Shown one piece after another: positions 40,459-48,667 of a DNA stretch of 51,805 nt (positions within the stretch are counted from its first letter, which is position 1; each line of letters opens with the position of its first letter). The notes beneath the pieces are model-generated. The model was not told the DNA's origin. It searched no databases and was given only the letters and a program-made list of their open reading frames with translations. The position numbers and the translations under genes are program-made. Origin of the DNA: a virus; IMG/VR virus record IMGVR_UViG_3300050821_001630, positions 1 to 51,805 of that record, one strand, 5' to 3'.

Positions 40459-40592
40459 TACGCTTTGATAAAACCATCAATTGCCAATAGTATAACTGCT
40501 ACTCCTAATAAGGGCCATGCTGGACGAATTATACCACACACTCCCAGTACTAATGCTATGCCACATAGGACATAGTGGACATTGTGATTCAT
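40458..40592 (-). CDS. 44-aa two-helix membrane protein
   Basis: ATG 40592 to TAA 40458-40460. Two hydrophobic runs (YVLCGIALVLGVCGIIRP and LLGVAVILLAIDGFI) separated by a turn with Arg-Pro, with almost no polar domain; holin-like. It directly precedes the 118-residue membrane gene (TAATG overlap). Confidence 0.5.
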   Translation of the reverse strand: MNHNVHYVLCGIALVLGVCGIIRPAWPLLGVAVILLAIDGFIKA

Positions 40593-40599
40593 ATTTTTA

Positions 40600-40998
40600 T
40601 TAGGGCATTATATTACGCATTAATTTGTGTTTTGACAAATCATTAGCCAAACAAGCTAATGCAACTATTGCTGAGGCAGAAAGTCTTTTTCCAGGCTCAC
40701 GAGTCAAATCATCTTTAATTTGTGCACTCAATTTTTCTAAAGATTGCCATTCATCTAAAGTTAAATCATAATTATGGTCGTGGTATGATTTAACCAGTTT
40801 TTCAAGCAATATATCTAATTCTGGCGTATCATCATTATGCAGAACCTCAGCCGCGCCTTTGATATAAATTTTTATAAATGTTTCTAGTGCAGTCATTCTC
40901 GTGCTAATAGATAGAATAAATCCTATAATTCCACCACTAGCAAGTGATAATGCAGTTATTAAAACACCAAATATCCAAAGGACAGCTTCTTGATTCAT
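40600..40998 (-). CDS. 132-aa membrane-anchored protein
   Basis: I choose ATG 40998 (MNQEAVLW...); a frame start at 41055 would overlap the lipoprotein gene and add 19 basic residues. Residues 5-35 are one or two membrane helices (LWIFGVLITALSLASGGIIG), then an acidic helical domain (HNDDTPELDILLEKLVKSYH). Possibly a spanin-like or anchor protein coupled to the adjacent lipoprotein, but this is positional. Confidence 0.55.
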   Translation of the reverse strand: MNQEAVLWIFGVLITALSLASGGIIGFILSISTRMTALETFIKIYIKGAAEVLHNDDTPELDILLEKLVKSYHDHNYDLTLDEWQSLEKLSAQIKDDLTREPGKRLSASAIVALACLANDLSKHKLMRNIMP

Positions 40999-41002
40999 AA
41001 TT

Positions 41003-41599
41003 TTATTGCAATACCAGTTTAACCGAGTTCGTCGCCAATAGCCAGTCCCGCGCACAGCAGGGAGTCTGCGGATTGTCCAATGCCGTCGGAACTACTATGG
41101 CATCGTAAAACATCGGCATTTTGGCCCCGACCTGTGTTAGATTTGACGCCGTGACAATACGGAACAAGCACGAGGTGTTCGTCACTATTATTGGGTAAAA
41201 GCATTGCACCGCGCACGCGATAAACTGCGGGGTGAAGTTCGACCATCCTGCTCCCTGATTGGACTGAATCCAGTTCACAAAAATGCCGTTGTTTACCGGC
41301 CAAGAGGATGACGGCGGTGGGTTCGACCAGACTAGGAACATGTATGGGCTGAGATTAGTTGGAACAGGATGCAGTAGTCGCCATGCGTCCCAGCCGCCCG
41401 GAGGGAAGGTGTTCGTGGTTACGACAACCAGTTTTCCGGGCGTGAGCGAGTCGGGCAATGCGGAGGTGCGAGTGATTGGCCCATTTGTCGCCATAGGCAT
41501 AGTGACAGGCGGCGACGTTTTGCAACCGCATAGTATCAGGCACAGCGACACTACGCCAGCAATCCACTGGATGTGACGGGTTTGTTGGGTGGGGGTCAT
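41003..41599 (-). CDS. Lipoprotein, GC-rich and probably acquired, 198 aa
   Basis: Signal peptide with lipobox (WIAGVVSLCLILCGCKT), so the mature protein is lipid-anchored at Cys. I start at ATG 41599, just after the previous stop; 41623 is possible. The mature part is Pro/Trp/Thr-rich (FPPGGWDAWRLLHPVPTN) and contains several Cys, in the style of exported Verrucomicrobia proteins. The DNA is much GC-richer than the rest of the phage. Because the preceding and following genes are membrane proteins, an outer spanin role is possible. Confidence 0.65.
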   Translation of the reverse strand: MTPTQQTRHIQWIAGVVSLCLILCGCKTSPPVTMPMATNGPITRTSALPDSLTPGKLVVVTTNTFPPGGWDAWRLLHPVPTNLSPYMFLVWSNPPPSSSWPVNNGIFVNWIQSNQGAGWSNFTPQFIACAVQCFYPIIVTNTSCLFRIVTASNLTQVGAKMPMFYDAIVVPTALDNPQTPCCARDWLLATNSVKLVLQ

Positions 41600-41600
41600 G

Positions 41601-42071
41601 TTAATGTCCGTAAGTCGTGACAAAATGAATCAAAGTATTGGTTCCGACTGACTCTAAAGTGTATAAAGTAGCACCGTAATTTGTGACGGATGCACCGATA
41701 CGATTAGTTCCGGTTTTACTCTGCGGTTGCTTAAAATCATCGGCGAATGTGATAGTGCTGAGCGTTGATGGTGTCAAAGTATAATTATTAGTCGTAGAAT
41801 TTATGGTGAACAATTGATATTCTTTCCATAGGGTTGTATTTGTAGGTAGGTTGATAACATTCAATTCGGCATTATTTGTCAGCAAAAGAAAACCGGAATT
41901 GTTCACCAAATCAAGCGTGACGACATTATTTGTGGTTCCATCAAAAGCACACTGTTGAGCGGGGCCATAAGTTGTTGCTTGGGCTGGATAAGGAATTAAT
42001 CCCGGCCATATAGTCTGAGCATTGGCTAATAAAAACGGTGTAAAACACAAAAGAAGCAACAAGCTTTTCAT
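41601..42071 (-). CDS. Exported protein, 156 aa
   Basis: Signal peptide MKSLLLLLCFTPFLLANAQ, cleavage after NAQ. The mature part is beta-rich and full of Thr/Asn (NNVVTLDLVNNSGFLLLTNN; NSTTNNYTLTPSTLSTITFA), with no catalytic motif. It lies among other exported proteins of similar composition. Confidence 0.65.
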   Translation of the reverse strand: MKSLLLLLCFTPFLLANAQTIWPGLIPYPAQATTYGPAQQCAFDGTTNNVVTLDLVNNSGFLLLTNNAELNVINLPTNTTLWKEYQLFTINSTTNNYTLTPSTLSTITFADDFKQPQSKTGTNRIGASVTNYGATLYTLESVGTNTLIHFVTTYGH

Positions 42072-42072
42072 A

Positions 42073-42651
42073 TTAATTAGGTGTCAATAACTTCAACAGG
42101 TGCCACTCGAAATAGCACGTCCCTCCGAGTGAAGCACTGTTGCTAATTCCTATGCAGACTTTATTTGTGTTTGGTGAGCCCCCCCCAATATACACTTGAT
42201 GCGTGTTGTCATTTGTATCATACGATGTAATGCCTGACCCGACATTGTTTGCCAACAGTGTTGAAGTGGCGTTGTTGGTAATAAGCCAGCACGCGGAGTT
42301 AGTCGTTATGGCTATTCCAGCAGAAGAAAAAACGTGGTAAGTCAGGTTGAAATAAATACCTGGTTCATTTATCCACTGACCAATGTTGGCGAATGATCCA
42401 TTTGCAAAACTTCCGCCGCGAAGCGGATAAAACACCATTCCCGCACCAGCATTTACGCTACTTGAGCCACCAATATCAACAACGTTGTATGATATATTAG
42501 TCAACCCGCCGCCGTTGCCTTGGAAATTAGTAGAACTTACCGTATTGGCTTGAATCGAGTCGGCATAATTGGTCTGCGCCTGTGCATACCCAATGCTTCC
42601 CACTATCAGACCACACAATATTACCAATATGTTTTTCATAATTATTGCCAT
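42073..42651 (-). CDS. Exported protein with GNGGGLTN motif, 192 aa
   Basis: A signal peptide is present (MKNILVILCGLIVGSIGYAQA after a short AI-I extension). The motif FQGNGGGLTNI near residue 45 also occurs in the 662-residue protein (FTGNGGGLTNL), and 20 bases of DNA are identical between the two copies. The remainder is beta-sandwich-like. Probably a surface fibre accessory; function unknown. Confidence 0.65.
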   Translation of the reverse strand: MAIIMKNILVILCGLIVGSIGYAQAQTNYADSIQANTVSSTNFQGNGGGLTNISYNVVDIGGSSSVNAGAGMVFYPLRGGSFANGSFANIGQWINEPGIYFNLTYHVFSSAGIAITTNSACWLITNNATSTLLANNVGSGITSYDTNDNTHQVYIGGGSPNTNKVCIGISNSASLGGTCYFEWHLLKLLTPN

Positions 42652-44630
42652 CTTACAAGGGCAGTGCGTAGTGAATATGTGGCAGTTCCAACCGAGTTAA
42701 CCTCTGTGGTTGACACTGTAACCGATGTGGCATTAGACACCACAATCTCCGTATCTACAAAAGGAGTGGTGCTTTTGGCAGCGGTGCTTAACGCGCTTAA
42801 TGGGGTAAATGTTTGAGCGCCGTTCTGATTAGTCCACGCATAAGTCACTGTAAGCGTTCCTGTGGTAGCAGCCGTTGTGACCTCGTTCTCTCCCTTGATT
42901 GTCATAGCCACATATCCGCCAGTTGTGTTGGTGTATAGAACTACTGAGGCAATACTGCCGCTCTGTGCCAAGGCTGAATATGCTCCGTTCGTGGCAATTC
43001 CAGAAAATGAACTATTGACATTTGAAATGTTCAAAGCGAACGGAACTGCCACAGTGGTTCCGGTAGCATTTGTGAAGGCTTTACCAGCACCAGTAATAAC
43101 AAGTTGGTTGGTTCCAAGAGCACTATCCACGATAGCCCCGTTCGCATTCATTCCAAAAAGGTCTGCCTTTAAAGTACTGGTGTCACCAGAACCTGAATCA
43201 TAAATGGCTGTTACTCCATAAAGAGTAGCCCCAGTGAAAGAGTTGAAATTACCGGTGACGTTAAATCCCCCATTCGCCGTTAACAGCCCGGTGACGGTTA
43301 GGTTGCTGTTGAGTGTTAATGCCCCATTCATCACTCCATTCTGAATCGTGCTACCATCATTGTCTCCGAAAACTGTGGTCGAGGTATTTCCATAATATTT
43401 AAACAAGCTGGAATCTAAAGCGACGAGTCTTAACCCCGCGTTGTTCGCCCCCCAAGTTCCAGAATACGTATTATTAATTACGGTGCAAATATTGGCACTT
43501 GTTCCACCTGTCGGAATGATTGTTCCGTATGCAAAGTCGCACCCAGTAAACACCACTCGAATACAGTTCGTAAGCCATATCGAACCATTTCCGGCATAGA
43601 ACTGGCAGGCTTCAAACAATTCCCCAGCGGGAAGTCCGTTTGCAACAAAGTCGTTACCAGCGTTGTGATTGAACGAACATCCAACAAAGCTACCATGCGC
43701 GGCATTGATTGAAGTTCCAGGCAGCCACGCGCCATCGTTAAAATTACCGTCAAAATTACACTTGGAATATTTAACATTTCCAGCATCAAGAATGCCCCCA
43801 ATCCAGTTGTCTTCACATCTCGCACCGCTGATGCTCAAATACTCGCCAACTCCGTTTGCATCCGAGTAATTATTGATACCGACATAATTGGACTGACAGT
43901 AAAAATTGTTAATGTTGATGGCCGGAATGGTGTAAGCTGTGTTTCCATTTTGATTGGTGGAATAGAGCGTGACTCCATTATTGTTGAATCCCTTGAACGT
44001 GCAGTTCTCTACACGGCTATTAGTTCCGCCAAGGCAATTAAAAAAGCAACCACTACGCGAACCACTAACTCCGGTTTGACACGCAGAAGCGTCGCCACCG
44101 TCAAAAGTGATATTCTCGATTATCACGGTATTGGTGTTGTTATAGGCATTAAATAAATATCCTGTTGAGCCAGCCTTAAACAATATTACCGCGCCTGGCA
44201 TACCTATCCAATGAATCGGGCTGCTATTTGTGATGTTGGAGCTTATCCAAGTGCCCGAAGGAATATAAACTGTCTTTCCTAAGTTGGCCGCAGCCTGAAA
44301 TACCGCCGTGTCGTCGCTGGTTCCTATGGAGTTAATATCAGACAAAAGAATGCCAGTCTCCAAATTCGTCAACCCGCCGCCGTTGCCGGTGAAGGAAGCA
44401 TTACTGATAGTATTACCAGCACCATTAACATTATTTGTTAGCGGAGTTTGCGAACCATTTACTGAACCATTGGTTGATATTACTCCACCAGATATAATTA
44501 TACCAGCACCAGCCGTGAGACTATTACTTCCACCATTTCCTACTCCACTAATAACAGGAGTAACCAATGCACCCTGTCCATAAGAATAGAGTGGAGTAAT
44601 AAGAAGCAATAGAAGTAATAGTTTTTTCAT
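42642..44630 (-). CDS. Beta-helix tail spike/pectate-lyase-like protein with signal peptide, 662 aa
   Basis: N-terminal signal peptide (MKKLLLLLLLITPLYSYGQ), then GNGGGLTNL, then a right-handed parallel beta-helix of pectate-lyase type (residues about 100-400, with repeated N/C/F-rich turns such as ENITFDGGD, ENCTFKGFNN, FVGCSFNHN, FEACQFYAGN, FTGCDFAY). The C-terminal 200 residues are beta-sandwich-like (TIKGENEVTTAATTGTLTV). Polysaccharide binding or depolymerisation is the usual role of such spikes. A Sec signal on a spike is very unusual, since virion proteins are assembled in the cytoplasm. Confidence 0.8.
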   Translation of the reverse strand: MKKLLLLLLLITPLYSYGQGALVTPVISGVGNGGSNSLTAGAGIIISGGVISTNGSVNGSQTPLTNNVNGAGNTISNASFTGNGGGLTNLETGILLSDINSIGTSDDTAVFQAAANLGKTVYIPSGTWISSNITNSSPIHWIGMPGAVILFKAGSTGYLFNAYNNTNTVIIENITFDGGDASACQTGVSGSRSGCFFNCLGGTNSRVENCTFKGFNNNGVTLYSTNQNGNTAYTIPAININNFYCQSNYVGINNYSDANGVGEYLSISGARCEDNWIGGILDAGNVKYSKCNFDGNFNDGAWLPGTSINAAHGSFVGCSFNHNAGNDFVANGLPAGELFEACQFYAGNGSIWLTNCIRVVFTGCDFAYGTIIPTGGTSANICTVINNTYSGTWGANNAGLRLVALDSSLFKYYGNTSTTVFGDNDGSTIQNGVMNGALTLNSNLTVTGLLTANGGFNVTGNFNSFTGATLYGVTAIYDSGSGDTSTLKADLFGMNANGAIVDSALGTNQLVITGAGKAFTNATGTTVAVPFALNISNVNSSFSGIATNGAYSALAQSGSIASVVLYTNTTGGYVAMTIKGENEVTTAATTGTLTVTYAWTNQNGAQTFTPLSALSTAAKSTTPFVDTEIVVSNATSVTVSTTEVNSVGTATYSLRTALVRWQ

Positions 44631-44989
44631 GGAATAAGATTACCACCACGATAATACTGCTCTTGTTGAGTAAAGTCATCAGTCACTATTTCAATAATAG
44701 CAAATGTAGTTCCTGCAACACTAAAAGCATTAACTCTCTGACAAGATTGAAGTGCAAATTGTTGACCCGCAGCAAGAGAAATTATGTAATTAGTGGTTCC
44801 ATCACAGTCTGCTCCAACATTTATAAAGGAAGCGTTAGTTCCTACATTCTGAATAAATCTTGCAAGAAATTCTCTCCTATCAGAAGTCCTATCTTTCATA
44901 ACAAGAGTATTAGCATTTGCCGCAACTACAATAGGCGGAGTAGTGATATAAATTGCATTCTTCTCTATAACTCCAATTGTTCTATTCAT
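44627..44989 (-). CDS. 120-aa structural protein
   Basis: Beta-rich, without signal peptide (MNRTIGVIEKNAIYITTPPI). Sequence such as NANTLVMKDRTSDRREFLAR. Its start lies directly behind the terminator of the capsid unit. It could be a head-decoration or head-completion protein. Four-base overlap with the spike gene. Confidence 0.55.
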   Translation of the reverse strand: MNRTIGVIEKNAIYITTPPIVVAANANTLVMKDRTSDRREFLARFIQNVGTNASFINVGADCDGTTNYIISLAAGQQFALQSCQRVNAFSVAGTTFAIIEIVTDDFTQQEQYYRGGNLIP

Positions 44990-44994
44990 ATATT

Positions 44995-45047
44995 AAAAAG
45001 AATGGGTGTTGTCAGTTTTGGGTAAGAAGGAACTAACAACACCCATA
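44995..45047 (-). terminator. Intrinsic terminator closing the capsid unit
   Basis: On the minus strand ATGGGTGTTGT pairs perfectly with ACAACACCCAT (forward 45036-45046 and 45002-45012), followed by TCTTTTTAATAT. The long (23-base) loop lowers efficiency, which would allow some readthrough into the spike genes. Confidence 0.75.
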
Positions 45048-45066
45048 TTTAGAAGTAACAAGTATT

Positions 45067-45579
45067 CTACTGTTGATAAGTAATCGTCACAACAGCATTA
45101 CCAGATGATGTATTGGTAATCCAAATACCATTTTGGAAGTAGTAGTTAACTTGGTCAACTTTTATGGTAGTGTTAGAAGGAGCAGAAAGAACCATAACCT
45201 GATTAAAGCTATTGGTCGTTCCTGCTACTAGATTAGTAATATCAACGAGTGATGCTTTATTGGTAACAGTGTTTGTAACACCATAATAGTTTGTCCAAAC
45301 ACTTACGTAGTTAGTTACATACGTAAGAATATTACTATATGCAGCATTAGTGAATAGTGTTTGATTTGTATAAGTATCCCACAACTGAACAGAAGTGTTA
45401 GTTGCTGTTGATGCTGTGAGAATAACCTGAGTAACTTTCAAACTACCTTGAGATAGTAATGTAAAGTTTGTCATTACTCCCGGAGCAACTGTTACAGAAG
45501 TAGTTGCGGCTTGTGCTCTAAACGATAAACTAACTACTGTAAGGAGTGAGACAAGGAATTTTTTAAACATATATTTCAT
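45067..45579 (-). CDS. Exported protein in the capsid unit, 170 aa
   Basis: Signal peptide MFKKFLVSLLTVVSLSFRAQA (the start may be Met1 or Met4) with cleavage after AQA. The mature part is all-beta, Thr/Asn/Val-rich, with repeated NT pairs (TNQTLFTNAAYSNILTYVTN). It is the only gene that shares the capsid's sigma-54 promoter and terminator, so it is made at late-stage, high level. A head- or surface-decorating protein or a host-surface protein; cannot be told. Confidence 0.65.
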   Translation of the reverse strand: MKYMFKKFLVSLLTVVSLSFRAQAATTSVTVAPGVMTNFTLLSQGSLKVTQVILTASTATNTSVQLWDTYTNQTLFTNAAYSNILTYVTNYVSVWTNYYGVTNTVTNKASLVDITNLVAGTTNSFNQVMVLSAPSNTTIKVDQVNYYFQNGIWITNTSSGNAVVTITYQQ

Positions 45580-45593
45580 ATTCGTATGATGTA

Positions 45594-46907
45594 TTAAGAG
45601 GTTTTGATTGCAGGACGTTGGCGAAGAACAATGATTGGCATTGCATAACGACGTTCACCAACCAAATAACCATGAGTCAACTGGGAGAGGAATTTGAGAT
45701 TCTCACCATAGTTGTTAAGACTAATACTACCATCAGGATTAGTAATAAGAATCTGGTCAGTTAAACGAACTTCACCATTCCAGCGAAGTTTATAGAACTT
45801 CTCAGCACTCATGTTCATTGTTGCGAACTCTTTAGGTGGAGGGCCAACCTTAATGGTCTTGGCATAACTATCTCCAAGAATCCAGTTGATTTCATAGGGA
45901 GCAGTAATCAGAGAAGTATAATAAGGATTTGGTTTCCACTTATTATCGGTATTATCAAATACTTCAGGAGCAATTGGAGTTCCGGCAGACCACATAACAT
46001 TCGCTCCACCATCTAGAATATTCACTGTAGAAAAGCGAATAGGATAAGGATGAATCTTAACTGTTGCTGTTCCAAATAGACTACCCTTAAAGTCATTGAA
46101 AAGCAAATCTAGATTTAAAGGCTTAAGGGTTTGAACATCAGGGTCATAAGTCCAATTCATGAATCCCTCAGAAGATGTTACAATAACATACTTATCTTTA
46201 ACACCTTCATTATCCTTGGGCATATTAACAACACCTTTGAATGGCGGAGCCTTAAAATCTTCACTCAAAGCCATAATCACGCGATAAGCATCACGCAAAC
46301 GAAAATTCTGTCCAACACCCGGAATACCACCTGTTCCATTAACTGTAGCAATAAGCCAGTTAGCAGTCTTAGAATTAGCAGCAGTTCCAGCAGCATTACC
46401 CATTTGAATTGGGCAACCAGTAATAACTCCTACTCCACAGAGATATACATTAGTGGCATTAAACCACATGTTAGTTTCAATGAATTGCTCATTGGAAATA
46501 ACAATCTTCTCAACAATATCCTTGTTTGCAAACTGCAAATAGGTTTCCCAAAACGCAGTAAATGAAGGCATGAAATTGAATTCAAACGATTCATATTGAT
46601 GTTTGAATACAACCGCCGTCTCAACACTCTCAGTAACTTGAAAAACATCCTTATTGCTGACAGTAGTGATTGGATTAGGGAAGAAGAACGAACGTCCGAC
46701 AGGTGAACGCTGAGGGGTAACACCCTTCATTACGTTGCCTTGATTTGTTTGCCAATCAATCTTGCCATAGAGTTGGTTAAACAAGTTCCATCGTGGATAT
46801 TGTTGAACCTCATTCTTGACTAGATAGAAAGGAAGCTGATTGAACCTATTAATATCTTCAACAACACCTGTGCCAAAGATACTAGGTTGGTCATAATATG
46901 CGGGCAT
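45594..46907 (-). CDS. Major capsid protein, 437 aa
   Basis: Follows the scaffold gene and has the size and pattern of a podoviral major capsid protein: N-terminal arm (DINRFNQLPFYLVKNEVQQY), a long mixed domain with Pro/Gly-rich loops (NPITTVSNKDVFQVTESVE), and a C-terminal beta-rich part (ISLNNYGENLKFLSQLTHGY). HK97 fold is inferred. The start is ATG 46907 in the AT-rich context AAATATATG, with no Shine-Dalgarno sequence. It is under the strong leftward sigma-54 promoter with a 200-base structured leader. Confidence 0.87.
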   Translation of the reverse strand: MPAYYDQPSIFGTGVVEDINRFNQLPFYLVKNEVQQYPRWNLFNQLYGKIDWQTNQGNVMKGVTPQRSPVGRSFFFPNPITTVSNKDVFQVTESVETAVVFKHQYESFEFNFMPSFTAFWETYLQFANKDIVEKIVISNEQFIETNMWFNATNVYLCGVGVITGCPIQMGNAAGTAANSKTANWLIATVNGTGGIPGVGQNFRLRDAYRVIMALSEDFKAPPFKGVVNMPKDNEGVKDKYVIVTSSEGFMNWTYDPDVQTLKPLNLDLLFNDFKGSLFGTATVKIHPYPIRFSTVNILDGGANVMWSAGTPIAPEVFDNTDNKWKPNPYYTSLITAPYEINWILGDSYAKTIKVGPPPKEFATMNMSAEKFYKLRWNGEVRLTDQILITNPDGSISLNNYGENLKFLSQLTHGYLVGERRYAMPIIVLRQRPAIKTS

Positions 46908-46935
46908 ATATTTGAAAGAGAATTGCTAAGTTAAA

Positions 46936-47107
46936 CTCGAATTACATGACTGTCCGTCAGTCATACCGAGCTAATGCCCTTTAGCAGATTCTTGAGGCGA
47001 GTTTGTATGCCCTTACAAATTATTAGAGGCGAAGTGAAGGTGTTTTGAGTGGTTATCCTTCGACCAACATTGTCAGTAGAATCTTATGTCACTAAAAAAC
47101 TCTGACA
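46936..47107 (-). ncRNA. Structured leader of the capsid mRNA
   Basis: From the predicted start (about 47108) the RNA forms TGTCAG/CTGACA (forward 47071-47076 with 47102-47107). It then forms two hairpins with the same six-base loop AGGGCA: TTTGTA/TACAAA (forward 47002-47019) and GCTAA/TTAGC (46970-46985). Last comes ATGACTG/CAGTCAT (46946-46964) inside CTCG/CGAG (46936-46939 with 46967-46970). The twin identical loops look like two sites for one binding partner, so control of capsid translation is likely. Confidence 0.55.
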
Positions 47108-47117
47108 GTTAATCTAT

Positions 47118-47134
47118 AGCAAGAAGTGTGCCAA
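47118..47134 (-). promoter_or_regulatory. Sigma-54 promoter of the capsid gene
   Basis: The minus strand reads TTGGCACACTTCTTGCT, the same 17 bases as the promoter at 13927. It lies in the 231-base gap between scaffold and capsid, five bases from the scaffold stop. Predicted start about 47108. Confidence 0.88.
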
Positions 47135-47138
47135 ACCA

Positions 47139-48374
47139 TCAGAACTCAATTCCAGAGCCATTTACATCAAAGTTTCTAACACCATTAACTGTAGCTGGTT
47201 CTTTGCTAACTCTTGCTTTACTAGAAGGCTCTGCTCTCTTAACTTCTTCTAGTTTTGTTTCAGTGACTTTCGAGGCGCCCTTGAGTTCATTAAGCTCTGC
47301 TTTTACAATAGCAAGTGCAATAATAAGGTTTTTTGCTACCCCTGTCATAGGATGTTTGCGATGGTATATTGGCATTTGATTTAGAAAATCATTTCCAATT
47401 TTTTCTAGTGATTGGTCTCCTTGCTCAGTCAATACTTCACACTTCATAAGAGAAGGGTCTTCAACCCAACCAAAAAGTTGTTTGGATATACTATCTATAA
47501 TACCATTATCTCTGGTTACAACATCCTTAAATTGCTTTGGAAATTCCTGTAACTTCTTATTGAAGTCATTCTTAGTTTGTAAACTATTCTGCATACAAAC
47601 ACGAATCTGTTCTTCAAGCTCATCAGAAGGCTTCATTACTGCACCATACACTGGATTACCTCTGTCATCAAATCCCTTTAGGTCTGTAATATCTTCACCC
47701 TTCTTGCACTTCTGTAATTGAGCTTTCCAGTGTTCATACTCACTCCCCACCAGTATAGAATTTACTTGAAGCTGCTTATACTCTGGATTCAAAACATAAG
47801 CTTCTTCGTGCTGCAAGTAAGTGCTATCTTTCAGCTTAGATAGTTCCGTATTCTCTTTCTTTAACTTTGCGAATAACTGTCTCGACTGTGGAGACATATT
47901 CTTGAGAGCAACCTGTTCTTCATTTGAATAGCCAGTATAGTCAAAAGCTGTATTATCTTTCGGCTTAGGAACTATTTTTGTAATTGGCTTTTCGCTAGAA
48001 ACTTCTTCCTCTACTTCACCCTCTTTCTTCTCTTTCTTTGGCTGCTTTAATGCAGTTGATACCTTATTTTTTACTATATCTTCAGTCGCGGCTTCCTTCT
48101 TCAGTTCTTCAGTAACCTCTCCAGAAGGTTCTTCAGTCTTGACTTCTTTGGGAGTTTCTTTAGAAACTGGCTTCTGTTCAGTTGTAGAAGTAGAAGATTG
48201 ATTAGTTGGAGCTTCCTCTAATCCACCCAACTCAGGCAACTGCTCTACACTAAAATTAGTTCCTTTTAAATTCGCAGGTAAGTCTCTTTCAACGGTTGCA
48301 GGTGCAAGAGATTTGGAGATACTACCTTTATCATTTGCTACAATATCTTTGATGATTCGTGTTTCGTCTGGCAT
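47139..48374 (-). CDS. Capsid scaffold protein, 411 aa
   Basis: Very charged, helical protein ahead of the capsid gene. Pro/Glu/Lys-rich disordered region (EKKEGEVEEEVSSEKPITK) and coiled-coil stretches (FAKLKKENTELSKLKDS), with a C-terminal basic tail, the usual make-up of a scaffolding protein that directs prohead assembly. No protease motif is seen, so it is probably recycled rather than cleaved. Confidence 0.72.
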   Translation of the reverse strand: MPDETRIIKDIVANDKGSISKSLAPATVERDLPANLKGTNFSVEQLPELGGLEEAPTNQSSTSTTEQKPVSKETPKEVKTEEPSGEVTEELKKEAATEDIVKNKVSTALKQPKKEKKEGEVEEEVSSEKPITKIVPKPKDNTAFDYTGYSNEEQVALKNMSPQSRQLFAKLKKENTELSKLKDSTYLQHEEAYVLNPEYKQLQVNSILVGSEYEHWKAQLQKCKKGEDITDLKGFDDRGNPVYGAVMKPSDELEEQIRVCMQNSLQTKNDFNKKLQEFPKQFKDVVTRDNGIIDSISKQLFGWVEDPSLMKCEVLTEQGDQSLEKIGNDFLNQMPIYHRKHPMTGVAKNLIIALAIVKAELNELKGASKVTETKLEEVKRAEPSSKARVSKEPATVNGVRNFDVNGSGIEF

Positions 48375-48376
48375 AA

Positions 48377-48667
48377 TTAATTACTTGATTGTGGTGTTTG
48401 TTTTTCTACGAAGATTTTTGTATTTCCTAGTGCTTCAATAATTGCATCTGTATTTGCAAGTGATACACACAAGTGACGTATTGCTGCATCAGGTATAGCT
48501 AAAGTATTTGCAGAAGCAGAAATTTTGTTGGAAGTATTTTCTCTATGAGATTTCAATAGCATAAACATCCTAGAAGTAACAGGATGCTTAAGCCACTCAA
48601 TATGCTGAGTGGTAAGCGCGGCTACTAACTGCTGACGAAGTTCATCTTGTTGTGTAGATATACTCAT
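48377..48667 (-). CDS. 96-aa hypothetical head protein
   Basis: Helical, with QDELRQQLVAALTTQHIEWL at the start. It overlaps the portal stop by four bases and precedes the scaffold, so it is probably a head-assembly factor. No family recognised. Confidence 0.55.
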   Translation of the reverse strand: MSISTQQDELRQQLVAALTTQHIEWLKHPVTSRMFMLLKSHRENTSNKISASANTLAIPDAAIRHLCVSLANTDAIIEALGNTKIFVEKQTPQSSN

